A DNA stretch of 64,000 nucleotides from Putridiphycobacter roseus (GTDB taxonomy: Bacteria > Bacteroidota > Bacteroidia > Flavobacteriales_D > Crocinitomicaceae). The notes under the pieces were generated by a model that saw only the letters and a program-made list of their open reading frames with translations, was not told the origin of the DNA and ran no database searches. Shown here in pieces: positions 56,008 to 64,000 of this stretch. Position numbers and translations under genes: made by a program. How positions within the stretch are numbered: position 1 is the stretch's first letter; each line of letters begins with the position of its first letter. Location of the stretch: positions 62,001 through 126,000 of the forward strand of contig NZ_QKSB01000001.1 in the NCBI RefSeq assembly GCF_003234935.1. The letters are read 5' to 3'.

Positions 56008-56307
56008 AAAATGATGATGTGTGTGTGATTATATTTTGCAAGTATAAGGCTACTCCTCCCCTTATAGTTGCATTGCCTGTTAATAAATACTAAAAGTTAT
56101 TTTTTGTCCATTGGGAAGCAATTTATTAATTTACCCTCAATTACACCATAGGCAATGTCACATACATTGTACTATTTCACAAAGCAGTAAGCCTTTTTAC
56201 CCAAAAAGGTGATTACACCTTAATAGACCCCTTACATTAAGGTTGTTTTACTGCCATAAGAAATATGAATTTAGAGGAAGAATTCTCCAGAATAAGTCAA
56301 AGCTAAA
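56008..56307. other. Intergenic region of 300 bp with two adjacent hairpins
   Basis: No real gene; the rightward ORF that enters from 56243 is antisense to the deacetylase-like gene. Two dyads follow each other: CCTTTTT/AAAAAGG (56192-56209, ACCC loop) and ACCTTAAT/ATTAAGGT (56217-56243). Neither has a downstream T run on the minus strand, so they are not typical terminators. No promoter is identified for the 56007 gene. Confidence 0.4.
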
Positions 56308-57303
56308 TCAATCGGATGTTGGCTTAAAATCAGATAGAAGAGCAAACACATTTCCTTTTGCTTGTTGGTTAACAATTACTTTTTCCAATTTTTTTAAACT
56401 AAAATTAGTCATGGCTTTTGGGTGTGCAATAAACACCAAATGTTGCTGTTGTTTTAGTTGGGCAGCCTTTACCATAGCATTTGCTTTTGTAATAAAATAT
56501 CCTTCCGTATTGGCTGCTAATAATTTTCCTTTGGTCAGCATTTCTTTCCGCATTCCCACCGAAGGCACAGGATAACCGTCGCCCAGAGGTTTGTGATTTT
56601 TCGGGAATAACCTACCAAGAATAAAGAGCTTCCAAAAAAACCATTTCGAGAAAAAAAATGACCCAATAGGCACTTCGATAAAACTGCCATTCGCTACTTC
56701 AAGAGTTAGGTCGTTTTCAAAATGCCAATACGCTTTATTAGGTACTTCAGTAAAATCATAATAGTAAGGTGCAATGGTATTTTTACCGCCAGGGAAAACC
56801 GTAGAATCAATTCTTAAACCGGCTTTTTTAAAGGCTTTTTCCATTTTTGAAAAGGGCTGTAGACACCAACCACCAGCACGATAAACAGTAACTGGCTTCC
56901 CTGTTATTCCCTTTAATATACTTTGGTATTCCAATACAATACTTTCTATTTCTGAAGTATTAAAGTCACTTAATTTATAGCGACGCACGTCCATGTCCCA
57001 ACTTTCGCCATTGAATTGACAGTCTTCCCAATGTGGGTGTATGTGTAATTGACAATCGTGTCCTTCTTCTACCAGTAATTTTATTTGTGCAACCACTGCT
57101 TGATAATCTCTAATTGCAGCAGGAAAATGCGCGTAATGCTTTAATGCTTTTAAATAACCGACATCAATAAAAAAAACCATCTTCGCACCGGTACGTTTCG
57201 CTATTTCCCTTAACGTATTGGTTGGTGCTAAAATGGATTTTTGAACAGAACCTGTTGGGGTTCCAAAATATAACTCGTAATCGTAGGTGAGGTATAATTG
57301 CAC
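56308..57303 (-). CDS. Polysaccharide deacetylase-like protein (NodB fold)
   Basis: 331 aa without signal peptide. The start MQLYLTYDYELYFG has the Asp of the deacetylase first motif. AKMVFFIDVGYLKAL follows, as the usual T-F-F segment. EEGHDCQLHIHPHWEDC supplies the paired histidines of a zinc site. VTVYRAGGWCLQPFSKMEKAF matches the R-x-G motif, and AHPKAM near the end the final His. NodB-family enzymes remove acetyl groups from polysaccharide amino sugars; this cytoplasmic branch often sits in capsule or LPS loci, but here it neighbours def. Substrate unknown. Confidence 0.75.
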   Translation of the reverse strand: MQLYLTYDYELYFGTPTGSVQKSILAPTNTLREIAKRTGAKMVFFIDVGYLKALKHYAHFPAAIRDYQAVVAQIKLLVEEGHDCQLHIHPHWEDCQFNGESWDMDVRRYKLSDFNTSEIESIVLEYQSILKGITGKPVTVYRAGGWCLQPFSKMEKAFKKAGLRIDSTVFPGGKNTIAPYYYDFTEVPNKAYWHFENDLTLEVANGSFIEVPIGSFFFSKWFFWKLFILGRLFPKNHKPLGDGYPVPSVGMRKEMLTKGKLLAANTEGYFITKANAMVKAAQLKQQQHLVFIAHPKAMTNFSLKKLEKVIVNQQAKGNVFALLSDFKPTSD

Positions 57304-57305
57304 AA

Positions 57306-57845
57306 TTATTGGTTCATGGCTTCAAACTTTTCTATTAATTGCTCTGCCGAAAGTCCAATATTTTCAATTCTTGAATTGGCATCATTTACCAAACCAGAAT
57401 TCGGATATTTTTCCAGAAATTCTTGGTAATAAGTTTTCGCCAAGCTGGTATCTCTAATTTCAAAATCTACATGATTAGCACGGTTAAAATAAACAGCTTC
57501 AAGTCTTTTATAATTCGGATAACTTTTAATAATCTCATTCAATATATCCACCGATCTATTTGGATTATTCACACTTAAATACAAATCTGAAGTTCTTAAT
57601 AGATAATCAGGTGCTTCCTTAGAAGTAGGGAAATGATTGACATAATCTTGAAACAATACCAATGCTTTTACCAAGTGCTTTTGTGCAGGAATCCCATTGC
57701 TAATACTATCTTCAATTGCCCGTAATTCACCAATAAAAAAGGCACTATCAAATTCGCCATTATCTACTTTCTCATTGTCTTTTGCGGGGGTACAAGCTGT
57801 GAACATCAAGCTTAACCCACCAATAATCATTGCAATTTTTCTCAT
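57306..57845 (-). CDS. TPR-containing lipoprotein
   Basis: 179 aa. MRKIAMIIGGLSLMFTACTPA has a lipobox (FTAC). The mature part has tetratricopeptide-like helix pairs: LVKALVLFQDYVNHFPTSKE, APDYLLRTSDLYLSVNNPNR and SLAKTYYQEFLEKYPNSGLV, the pattern of BamD/YbgF-type outer-lipoprotein repeats. Too short for BamD. It lies 1 bp after def and 2 bp before the deacetylase-like gene, so the three form one transcript. Role unknown, possibly an adaptor in envelope assembly. Confidence 0.8.
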   Translation of the reverse strand: MRKIAMIIGGLSLMFTACTPAKDNEKVDNGEFDSAFFIGELRAIEDSISNGIPAQKHLVKALVLFQDYVNHFPTSKEAPDYLLRTSDLYLSVNNPNRSVDILNEIIKSYPNYKRLEAVYFNRANHVDFEIRDTSLAKTYYQEFLEKYPNSGLVNDANSRIENIGLSAEQLIEKFEAMNQ

Positions 57846-57846
57846 C

Positions 57847-58443
57847 TTATTTTCTTCTTTTAACCAAAGGGAATTTCATTCTATATGGTACATCCACTTC
57901 TCCTTTGGATATGTTAATTAATTTCTTTTTTATCATCCGTTTTTTTAACGGTGATAGATGGTCAGTAAATAGGATACCATCTACATGGTCGTATTCATGT
58001 TGAATAATTCTAGCAGCATATCCATCATAGGTCTCTTCGTGAAAGGTCCAATTTTCGTCATAATAAGAAATTTTGATGGTTGGTTTTCTAAAAACATCTT
58101 CCCTAATTTTTGGAATACTTAAACAACCTTCAGCAAAAGCCCATTCCTCACCACTTTCTTCTTCGATAATAGGATTAATAAATATTTTTTTAAAACCATC
58201 TAATCCTTCTGCCATTGGATCTGGTTCCTCTCCTTCTTCTACTTCAGCAAAAGGAGATGCATCCACAATAAATAAACGAATAGATTTATTAATCTGCGGC
58301 GCAGCTAAACCAACACCACTTGCCTCGTACATGGTTTCAAACATGTTCTCAATTAAAAGATCCAAGTCTTTATAATCTTTGTCTATTTCTTCTCCTTCTT
58401 TCTTTAATATGGCATCTCCATATCCTATAATTGGTAAAATCAT
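57847..58443 (-). CDS. def: Peptide deformylase
   Basis: 198 aa. Removes the N-formyl group from nascent proteins; ferrous or zinc hydrolase. Motif 1 GVGLAAPQI, motif 2 EGCLSIP (Cys ligand) and motif 3 QHEYDHVDG (HExxH) are all intact. An acidic insert (EVEEGEEPDPMAEGLDG) between motifs 1 and 2 is longer than in E. coli but common in Flavobacteriia. It is first in a three-gene leftward operon. TATTTTTG lies 16 nt before the ATG. Confidence 0.97.
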   Translation of the reverse strand: MILPIIGYGDAILKKEGEEIDKDYKDLDLLIENMFETMYEASGVGLAAPQINKSIRLFIVDASPFAEVEEGEEPDPMAEGLDGFKKIFINPIIEEESGEEWAFAEGCLSIPKIREDVFRKPTIKISYYDENWTFHEETYDGYAARIIQHEYDHVDGILFTDHLSPLKKRMIKKKLINISKGEVDVPYRMKFPLVKRRK

Positions 58444-58459
58444 TCGAACTAATTTTTTA

Positions 58460-58467
58460 CAAAAATA
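58460..58467 (-). promoter_or_regulatory. TAnnTTTG -7 element (TATTTTTG) of the def operon
   Basis: Minus-strand TATTTTTG ends 16 nt before the def ATG at 58443. Confidence 0.4.
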
Positions 58468-58584
58468 ATTGATTTCTCTTTAAAAGAAGTCATTGAATGG
58501 TTAAAAGTCCTTTTTTTTTACTGAATGGGGTAATATTAAATCTGGAAAAGTAACATTTCTCACTTTAAAGCTATTTTTAGTCCT

Positions 58585-58592
58585 TATTTTTG
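58585..58592 (+). promoter_or_regulatory. TAnnTTTG -7 element (TATTTTTG) adjacent to ATG 58597
   Basis: TATTTTTG ends 4 nt before the ATG, which suggests a leaderless mRNA for the small membrane protein. Confidence 0.4.
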
Positions 58593-58596
58593 TACC

Positions 58597-58854
58597 ATGA
58601 AAAACTTCTTTAAAACTAACTGGTCTACTTTTTTAATGTTATCGCTTACCATTGGTTTATTACCTTTTAATCCGCCTCATATTTGGGGTAAATTAAAATG
58701 GATTGCTGGTGGAGGTGCTTTTTCTGGACCAGATGCCATGAAAGCAATGGATTGGTTTGACGTTTTAATGCATGGAACACCTTGGGTGCTTCTTTTACTA
58801 TCCGGATTATTTTACGCCGCGGATTTATTTAAAACAAAGTCGCCACAAAAATAG
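58597..58854 (+). CDS. Small conserved two-helix membrane protein
   Basis: 85 aa. Two hydrophobic segments (WSTFLMLSLTIGLLPF and WVLLLLSGLFYAADLF) flank a conserved-looking loop: NPPHIWGKLKWIAGGG and AMDWFDVLMHGTPW. I recall near-identical small proteins in Flavobacteriia annotated as RND transporter, but 85 residues cannot be an RND pump and that label should not be copied. The conserved loop with Trp, His and Gly suggests a real, selected function. Its last 26 bp overlap the convergent ABC ATPase gene. Confidence 0.75.
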   Translation: MKNFFKTNWSTFLMLSLTIGLLPFNPPHIWGKLKWIAGGGAFSGPDAMKAMDWFDVLMHGTPWVLLLLSGLFYAADLFKTKSPQK

Positions 58855-59764
58855 ACTGGATACTAGGCAAAGGTTTTTCGTTATATAGATATATTTTCCG
58901 ATTACCTACCTTAAAAACATGGTCATAATACCATCCTTTAAAAACTACTTTCTCTAAGGTGACTGCAATTTCAATATCTCTATTTTTAGTTGCTGTCAAT
59001 GCATATTGATGTGGTCGAAAATGAATATCTCCCCCTTGGTGGTAAACCGTATTAATAATTCCAAAAAAACCAGCTTCTAATTTATCAGTCGGTGCTTGAT
59101 AAAAATTAATAGGGGAATCGGTGCGTACTACTTTCCCCCCCTTTAAAAACATTACTTTTTCTCCCCAACGCATAGTCTCTTCGGCACTATGGGATACTAG
59201 AATTAAAGTAATATTATATTTTTTTAAATAGACATCAATATAATTTTCAATTTTATTCCGCAAGTTAAAGTCTAATTGATTAAAGGGTTCATCTAACAAC
59301 AATAAATCAGGTTCATCTGCCAAAGCCCTTGCAATTGCCAACCTTTGTTTTTGTCCTCCTGAAAGGGTATTCGCTAAGCGTTGACTATATTTTTGGAGTC
59401 CAGTCAACTTCAGTAATTCGTTGATTCTTGAAGACTTGTATGCATCATCAAAAGCCAATAATTTTAAGCGAATATTTTCGGTAACGGTATGGAAATTATC
59501 TAATTCAAAATCTTGGTTTACTAATTTAATACGGTCATGCCCAGGCACCAATCTTTCGGCTGGACCTCGAACTTTTTCGCCATCAAAATAAAGGCTACCT
59601 GCGGTAGGCTGGAGTAATCCTGCCAAGGTTTTTAATAAAGTTGTTTTTCCACAACCACTTTGACCAACCATTACTAATCGTTCTCCTTTTTCGAGGGAGA
59701 AACTAATGTTATTCAATATAATTTTATCCTCGAATTTAACTTTTATTTTTTCAACTACCAACAT
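58829..59764 (-). CDS. ABC transporter ATP-binding protein without permease partner
   Basis: 311 aa. ATPase of the iron/spermidine (CysA/PotA-like) class: Walker A GQSGCGKTT, Q-loop VNQDFELDNF, signature LSGGQKQRLAIARA, Walker B LLLLDEP, H-loop LVSHSAEE. A ~90-residue C-terminal extension (IHFRPHQYALTATKNRDIEI) looks like a reduced TOBE domain. The ATG at 59764 is preferred over 59791 because MLVVEKIKVKF is the usual start; it overlaps the PhoX-like stop codon by one base. No permease or binding protein is encoded nearby, so it must act with a distant permease or in a non-transport role. Confidence 0.88.
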   Translation of the reverse strand: MLVVEKIKVKFEDKIILNNISFSLEKGERLVMVGQSGCGKTTLLKTLAGLLQPTAGSLYFDGEKVRGPAERLVPGHDRIKLVNQDFELDNFHTVTENIRLKLLAFDDAYKSSRINELLKLTGLQKYSQRLANTLSGGQKQRLAIARALADEPDLLLLDEPFNQLDFNLRNKIENYIDVYLKKYNITLILVSHSAEETMRWGEKVMFLKGGKVVRTDSPINFYQAPTDKLEAGFFGIINTVYHQGGDIHFRPHQYALTATKNRDIEIAVTLEKVVFKGWYYDHVFKVGNRKIYLYNEKPLPSIQSIFVATLF

Positions 59765-61269
59765 TAAAAACCGGATATAATCAGGGTACAAGATTTATTA
59801 AATGGCGCAGGGTTCCGATAGCTTGGATGCTGAATATTCACAATCATGTGCTTGCCGTCGGGCGTAAATACCACCCCTGTAGTTTCGGCATTTTTTGGTG
59901 CGATTGCAAAACGCATTAAGTCATCTACAGTTGGATTTTTAATCGCCATATCTAAAAAGTACAATTCATTTTGATAGTGTTTTGCATTTTTACCCGAACG
60001 CCCTCTATCATATCCAATCATATCTTCACTCAACACCAAGTAAGTACGACCACCAATGGTAAAGCTAGTATTACAATCGGGGCTGGAGAATACACCAATA
60101 CTATCTTTCATTACTCCCCCTTCCAAGTAGACAGACATTTTGTTCGTTGTGGGATCAAATTCAAGTATTCTACCATAAGGGTCATCAAAGTCTTCCCCGC
60201 TTTCCCCTTCTCTTAAGTTGGCTTTAGCATAGTTGGTAAATTGTCCACCCTTTGCATGGGATTGGGTTAAATTATAATGGTCTTCTCCAGTTTCACAAAT
60301 GTAAAGTTTGCCATTTATTTCCTCAATCCACTCGTGTCGGATAAACATGGTAGCTCCCAATTTTAAAGCCACATTACTTACGTCTAACCATGCAGCAGTA
60401 TCTTTTGGAATTGGCAACCACTTCCCTGTTTCTCCATCTGCAGACTGTTGAAAAGCAAAAAGGGATCCAGTATTATAATCATAAGGCGTATCTGTTTCAA
60501 ACTTAAAGAAAATACCTGGGTTCATATCATCTGTTAAATAAACGGCTTTACCATCTTTAGAACACAAAGCATCTTCGTGCACAAACTTCCCCATTTGATA
60601 ATGCTTTTTGATTACTTTTTTAGTCTTTGGGTCTACTTCAACAACAAAGCCCATATTTTGATAAGCTGGTCGACCATTCACCCAAGAAGTATCTCTTAAA
60701 CCTTTACCATCCATGTATAGGTAATTTGTTTGGTGACTCCAAGATTCTTCACAGGTAAAAATAGTACCATTTGGCGTTAAACTGCCACCACAATTACGGT
60801 TAGTATATCCTACCTCAGAAAAATCTATGTGTTCATAATCCGAAACGACCTGCCAAACACTATCCTTCCTCTCAATCTCAAACATGGTAGCACCACCACC
60901 ATCCCCCAAACCATCATCTTTATGTTTCGTTTCGTGACTGATGTACACCCAACCTTTTGTATTTGGATGGTTTTCATTAGGTATAAAGACAGACAAATCA
61001 TGGTTTCCTTTCGCTGGAAATTTCTTGCCATCTGCTCGCGTAACCAAATCTTTTTCAGAAAATAAAACTTGGTAAGTAAATCCTTCCGGCAACAATAGAT
61101 CTTGTGTATTGAAATTTGACACCAAACTCTTAAATAAAGGCGTAGTATCTATTACTACTTTGGTTTTCATCAAAGTATCCTTCATTACTACTTCAGGTGT
61201 AACCATGGTCGGTTGCGTTTCACATGCTAGAAATACGATACTAAATAATAAGAAATAAAAGGTTTTCAT
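59764..61269 (-). CDS. PhoX family (DUF839) lipoprotein
   Basis: 501 aa. MKTFYFLLFSIVFLACETQ has a lipobox (FLAC); an ATG 45 bp upstream adds an unlikely leader. The body is a six-bladed-propeller-type PhoX domain. RNCGGSLTPNGTIFTCEESW matches the family block that carries a Cys and Glu residues of the Fe/Ca cofactor site in PhoX. FVHEDALCSKDGKAVYLTDD and GEDFDDPYGRILEFDP are further signatures. PhoX proteins are phosphatases of phosphomonoesters, usually exported; this one is lipid-anchored. Activity is inferred. It is translationally coupled to the ABC ATPase and follows the LytTR regulator gene by 53 bp. Confidence 0.87.
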   Translation of the reverse strand: MKTFYFLLFSIVFLACETQPTMVTPEVVMKDTLMKTKVVIDTTPLFKSLVSNFNTQDLLLPEGFTYQVLFSEKDLVTRADGKKFPAKGNHDLSVFIPNENHPNTKGWVYISHETKHKDDGLGDGGGATMFEIERKDSVWQVVSDYEHIDFSEVGYTNRNCGGSLTPNGTIFTCEESWSHQTNYLYMDGKGLRDTSWVNGRPAYQNMGFVVEVDPKTKKVIKKHYQMGKFVHEDALCSKDGKAVYLTDDMNPGIFFKFETDTPYDYNTGSLFAFQQSADGETGKWLPIPKDTAAWLDVSNVALKLGATMFIRHEWIEEINGKLYICETGEDHYNLTQSHAKGGQFTNYAKANLREGESGEDFDDPYGRILEFDPTTNKMSVYLEGGVMKDSIGVFSSPDCNTSFTIGGRTYLVLSEDMIGYDRGRSGKNAKHYQNELYFLDMAIKNPTVDDLMRFAIAPKNAETTGVVFTPDGKHMIVNIQHPSYRNPAPFNKSCTLIISGF

Positions 61270-61322
61270 TAGAAAGGGGTTTAACAATAAATTAATTTTT
61301 ATCCAGTGGAACAAATAGCATT

Positions 61323-62045
61323 TTACAAACTAAATTGATCTTTAAATTTGATGGCTTGACGGCGTGAAACATCTATTTTTGTCCCACAGTCCATTTCAAT
61401 TTGAAAACTTCCGTTAAACCAAGTTTCCATATTTACGATTCTATTTAAATTAACCAAATACTTTCGGTTAGCCCTAAAAAATAATTGCTCATCAATTCTA
61501 TCGGCTAAACTATTTAGAGAACGTAAAATTAGCGGGTGAAAATTTTTAAAGAATACTTTTACGTAATTACCATCCGATTCAAAGTAACGAATTTCATCAA
61601 TACTAATAAACCAAACTTTCTCCCCGTCTTTGATTAAAAGTTTATCCCCAGATTTTAATAATTTTGATGTTTCCACCGATTCTGGTGTTTTATATTCTTC
61701 ATAAATCCTATGGATCACATCCGATAAACGTTCATCTTCTAAAGGTTTTAATAAATAATCATATGCGTTTAATTCAAATGCTTTTATCGCAAATTCGTCA
61801 TATGCAGTAACAAAGACAGTTCTAGGCGGATTTTCCATCCTTTCAATCAAGTCCAATCCAGTTTCACCAGGCATTTGGATATCAATAAATAATAGGTCCG
61901 GATTAAGTTCTAAAATACCAGCTTCCGCCTCTTTAGCATTTTTGTATTCTCCTACAATTTCAATGTCTTCATATTTTTCTAGTAGTTGTTTAAAAGCTTC
62001 CCTTGCTAATCTTTCATCATCTACTATAATTGTTCTAATCTTCAT
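61323..62045 (-). CDS. LytTR family response regulator
   Basis: 240 aa. Receiver domain first (MKIRTIIVDDERLAREAF; phosphorylated Asp55 in LLFIDIQMPGETG; switch Thr in TVFVTAYDEFAIKAF; Lys in YLLKPLED). Then a LytTR DNA-binding domain (ISIDEIRYFESDGNYVKVF, LADRIDEQLFFRANRKYLVN). The ATG at 62045 is the correct start; an upstream ATG at 62129 lies inside the kinase gene. It overlaps the sensor kinase by 11 bp. The PhoX-like and ABC ATPase genes downstream on the same strand could be targets, though this is only positional. Confidence 0.95.
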   Translation of the reverse strand: MKIRTIIVDDERLAREAFKQLLEKYEDIEIVGEYKNAKEAEAGILELNPDLLFIDIQMPGETGLDLIERMENPPRTVFVTAYDEFAIKAFELNAYDYLLKPLEDERLSDVIHRIYEEYKTPESVETSKLLKSGDKLLIKDGEKVWFISIDEIRYFESDGNYVKVFFKNFHPLILRSLNSLADRIDEQLFFRANRKYLVNLNRIVNMETWFNGSFQIEMDCGTKIDVSRRQAIKFKDQFSL

Positions 62046-63108
62046 TCTCGTCTGTAATTTTTTTAACGGCAATATAGGCATGCACTTTTCCTTCTTTTTC
62101 AAATAAGTCAAAATGTGCTTCATCCCCAAAGATTATGGCTAATCTTTTTCTGGTATTTTCTATTCCAATTCCGTGGTTACTATTACCTGGGTTCATTTGC
62201 CCGGTATTACTAATGGTAACCATCAATATATCCGCATTTACTTCTGTTTTAATAATCAGGTCTCCACCTTCCTCTAATTTAGACAAACCATGTTTAATCG
62301 CATTTTCAGCAATTGTTTGAATAGTTAAAGGCGGGATTTTAAATTCAAGACTAGCAGGATCAATGTATAATTTCACTCTAATATGATCTTCAAATCTAAT
62401 TTTTTCAATGTCTAAGTATGTTACCACTAGCTCTAGCTCTTTTTCAAGTGTAATCAATTTATGCCTGGTTAACATAATGGAATTACGCAATAAGTTTGAT
62501 AACTTGGTAATGGCCTTTTTCGACTCCTCTTTGTCAATTTCAACCAAAGCTTTAATAGAGTTTAGAGAATTGAATAAAAAGTGTGGATTAATCTGGGCTC
62601 TTAAATTCTTTAATTCAATTTCATTTTTTGAGGCTTCGTATTGCAAATTTTTTATCTCTTGTTGCCGTGATTTCTCAATAAACAAGTAACTATAGTATAT
62701 TCCACACCAAAGTGCAGTCACAATAAAGGTGATAAAAATATTAATACTTAATTGGGCACCAAAGTAATCGACTTCATAATCATAATAATCTGGTTCAGAT
62801 ATAAATTTATTGTACACTATTTGGGCGACTTCAAAAGCCGTAGATGCCAAAACAGAACCTATAATACTGTATAAAATGATTTTCCAAATCGCTTTTTCAA
62901 TCCAATTGAACTTGATGATAAAGAACCTTAAAGAATGTGCTGCAAGTACTGAAAGTAATACAGAAACGAAATAATAAATAATTAATTTTTGGGTAATTAA
63001 AATACCACCACTTAAGTACGACAGTGCAAAAGTAATGAGTATATAAACTCCCCACCCAATAAATTGGGCAACCCAATAAAGATTATTATTTTTAAAGGAT
63101 AGACTCAT
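62035..63108 (-). CDS. LytS-like sensor histidine kinase (His_kinase family)
   Basis: 357 aa. The N-terminal ~150 residues form four membrane helices without a large periplasmic domain, so it probably senses a membrane-linked signal. A short coiled coil follows. The kinase core has LRAQINPHFLFNSLNSIKAL with the phospho-His, and a GHKL ATPase part: IPPLTIQTIAENAIKHGLSK (N box) and NHGIGIENTRKRL (G box). It pairs with the LytTR regulator. TATATTTG ends 4 nt before its ATG. Confidence 0.94.
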   Translation of the reverse strand: MSLSFKNNNLYWVAQFIGWGVYILITFALSYLSGGILITQKLIIYYFVSVLLSVLAAHSLRFFIIKFNWIEKAIWKIILYSIIGSVLASTAFEVAQIVYNKFISEPDYYDYEVDYFGAQLSINIFITFIVTALWCGIYYSYLFIEKSRQQEIKNLQYEASKNEIELKNLRAQINPHFLFNSLNSIKALVEIDKEESKKAITKLSNLLRNSIMLTRHKLITLEKELELVVTYLDIEKIRFEDHIRVKLYIDPASLEFKIPPLTIQTIAENAIKHGLSKLEEGGDLIIKTEVNADILMVTISNTGQMNPGNSNHGIGIENTRKRLAIIFGDEAHFDLFEKEGKVHAYIAVKKITDENED

Positions 63109-63112
63109 TATT

Positions 63113-63120
63113 CAAATATA
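63113..63120 (-). promoter_or_regulatory. TAnnTTTG -7 element (TATATTTG) adjacent to the LytS-like start
   Basis: Minus-strand TATATTTG ends 4 nt before the ATG at 63108. Confidence 0.4.
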
Positions 63121-63204
63121 ATTGAATATTCATAAAACAAGCCTTAGAATGCGCAAAGAATACCGGTAATTTAGCACATTAAAATTAATATGTCAATAAT
63201 CGGA

Positions 63205-64000
63205 TTATACGTTAAATCTAAAATGCATGATGTCACCATCTTGTACAATGTAAGTTTTCCCTTCAACCCCCATTTTACCTGCCTCTTTAATTGCTGCTTC
63301 CGATTTATACTCAATATAATCTTCGTATTTAATTACTTCTGCACGAATAAAACCTTTTTCAAAATCTGTATGAATAACACCAGCTGCTTGTGGTGCTGTA
63401 GCACCTACTTCAACTGTCCATGCTCTTACTTCTTTTACACCACAAGTAAAGTAAGTTTGTAAATTTAGTAGCGTATAGGCCGAACGTATTAACTTGTTCA
63501 CCCCAGGCTCTTCTAATCCAATTTCTTCCAAAAACATTTGTCTTTCGTCGTAATCTTCTAACTCTGCAATTTCAGATTCAATTTGAGTACCAATCACTAA
63601 TACTTCAGCATTTTCGTCTGCAACAGCTGCTTTTACTTTTTCAGAATATGCATTCCCAGTGCTGGCCGAAGCTTCATCTACATTACACAGATACAAAACA
63701 GGTTTTGCGGTAATCAAGTGCATGTGATTTAATAACTTCTCTTCATCCTCAGATTCTACTTCATAAGTTCTAACAGACTTACCTGCTTCTAGAATAGTTT
63801 TTAATTTTTCTAATAGCTTATGTTCTTTTAAAAGTTCTTTATCTCCAGTTTTTACCGCTCTTGCTGTAGATGAGATTCTTTTTTCTACCGTATCTAAATC
63901 TTTCAATTGTAATTCAAAGTCAATTACTTCTTTGTCTCTAATTGGATCTACAGAACCGTCAACATGTATAATATTATCATTATCGAAACATCTTAACACG
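63205..64000 (-). CDS. ychF: Redox-regulated ATPase YchF (Obg-like), C-terminal part; 5' end outside window
   Basis: The frame is open to base 64000, so the N-terminal G domain start (G1 motif) is missing. Visible parts: RCFDNDNIIHVDGSVDP at the window edge, the NKxE-type base specificity region as KPVLYLCNVDEASA, a coiled-coil insertion (about 60 residues between), and the C-terminal TGS domain (NLQTYFTCGVKEVRAWTVE, AAGVIHTDFEKGFIRAEVI, ending DGDIMHFRFNV). YchF prefers ATP over GTP and binds ribosomes and the proteasome/oxidative stress machinery in different organisms. Ends 96 bp from the LytS-like gene. Confidence 0.96.
   Translation of the reverse strand, partial: VLRCFDNDNIIHVDGSVDPIRDKEVIDFELQLKDLDTVEKRISSTARAVKTGDKELLKEHKLLEKLKTILEAGKSVRTYEVESEDEEKLLNHMHLITAKPVLYLCNVDEASASTGNAYSEKVKAAVADENAEVLVIGTQIESEIAELEDYDERQMFLEEIGLEEPGVNKLIRSAYTLLNLQTYFTCGVKEVRAWTVEVGATAPQAAGVIHTDFEKGFIRAEVIKYEDYIEYKSEAAIKEAGKMGVEGKTYIVQDGDIMHFRFNV

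Noticed and set aside
56243..56575. 110-aa ORF on the plus strand
   Set aside because: Mostly antisense to the deacetylase-like gene; Cys/Phe-rich with no recognisable motif.

Overview
The window is chromosomal DNA of a Bacteroidota bacterium, most likely of the order Flavobacteriales. The evidence is low G+C, almost no Shine-Dalgarno sequences, TAnnTTTG promoter elements, type IX secretion (T9SS) sorting domains, a complete gldKLMN locus with PorP/SprF, and the flavobacterial gene order topA / arginase-like / porP / gldKLMN beside miaB / sigma-54 activator / lptE / TPR / secG / groESL. I found no tRNA, rRNA, CRISPR array, insertion sequence or prophage. Most of it is core genome.

Layout. 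1-3359: end of one T9SS cargo gene and a complete 843-aa cargo protein built from seven tandem repeats. 3439-9064: five glycosyltransferases (two GT2, three GT4), a small glycan-assembly block. 9071-14068: DUF6089/PorG-like outer-membrane protein, nitronate monooxygenase, an active plus inactive M16 peptidase pair, and a Spy-like periplasmic protein. 14134-21295: MFS transporter (5' end frameshifted), folE, GreA-like factor, lnt, an acyltransferase-3 protein lacking its motif histidine, and an ABC-F ATPase. 21386-31625: the T9SS motor/core operon gldKLMN with porP/sprF, an arginase-fold protein with altered metal ligands, and topA. 31981-38711: miaB to groEL. 38855-45971: cupin, MORN lipoprotein, MscS channel, VanW protein, and the polyphosphate genes ppx and ppk1 behind a LuxE-like acyl-activating gene. 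46032-50775: lipoprotein, RimK plus AspA-like deacylase, SRPBCC protein, ClC channel with CBS domains. 50865-58443: small conserved protein, TlpA-like lipoprotein divergent from a membrane-anchored winged-helix regulator (also frameshifted at its 5' end), APC permease, lipoproteins, polysaccharide deacetylase-like gene, def. 58597-64000: small membrane protein, an orphan ABC ATPase coupled to a PhoX-like lipoprotein, a LytS/LytT-type two-component pair, and the C-terminal part of ychF.

How genes work together. GldL/GldM form the proton-driven T9SS motor. GldK/GldN and PorP/SprF form the outer-membrane side. The two cargo genes at the left edge carry C-terminal domains that this machine recognises. 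Lnt, LptE and SecG serve envelope biogenesis. GroESL, the Spy-like protein and the M16 pair serve protein quality control. PPK1/PPX make and degrade polyphosphate.

No clearly new multi-gene system is evident. The best leads are: a reversed-topology membrane-bound transcription factor with periplasmic cysteines, facing a TlpA-like thioredoxin gene across an intergenic region with AATGTAAA repeats; two genes whose 5' ends are each repaired by one extra base in a homopolymer; a set of genes whose TAnnTTTG element ends only 3-5 nt before the start codon, suggesting leaderless mRNAs; a TGTCATA motif shared by stress-type promoters; and an unexplained 320-bp non-coding region with a long-range perfect inverted repeat.
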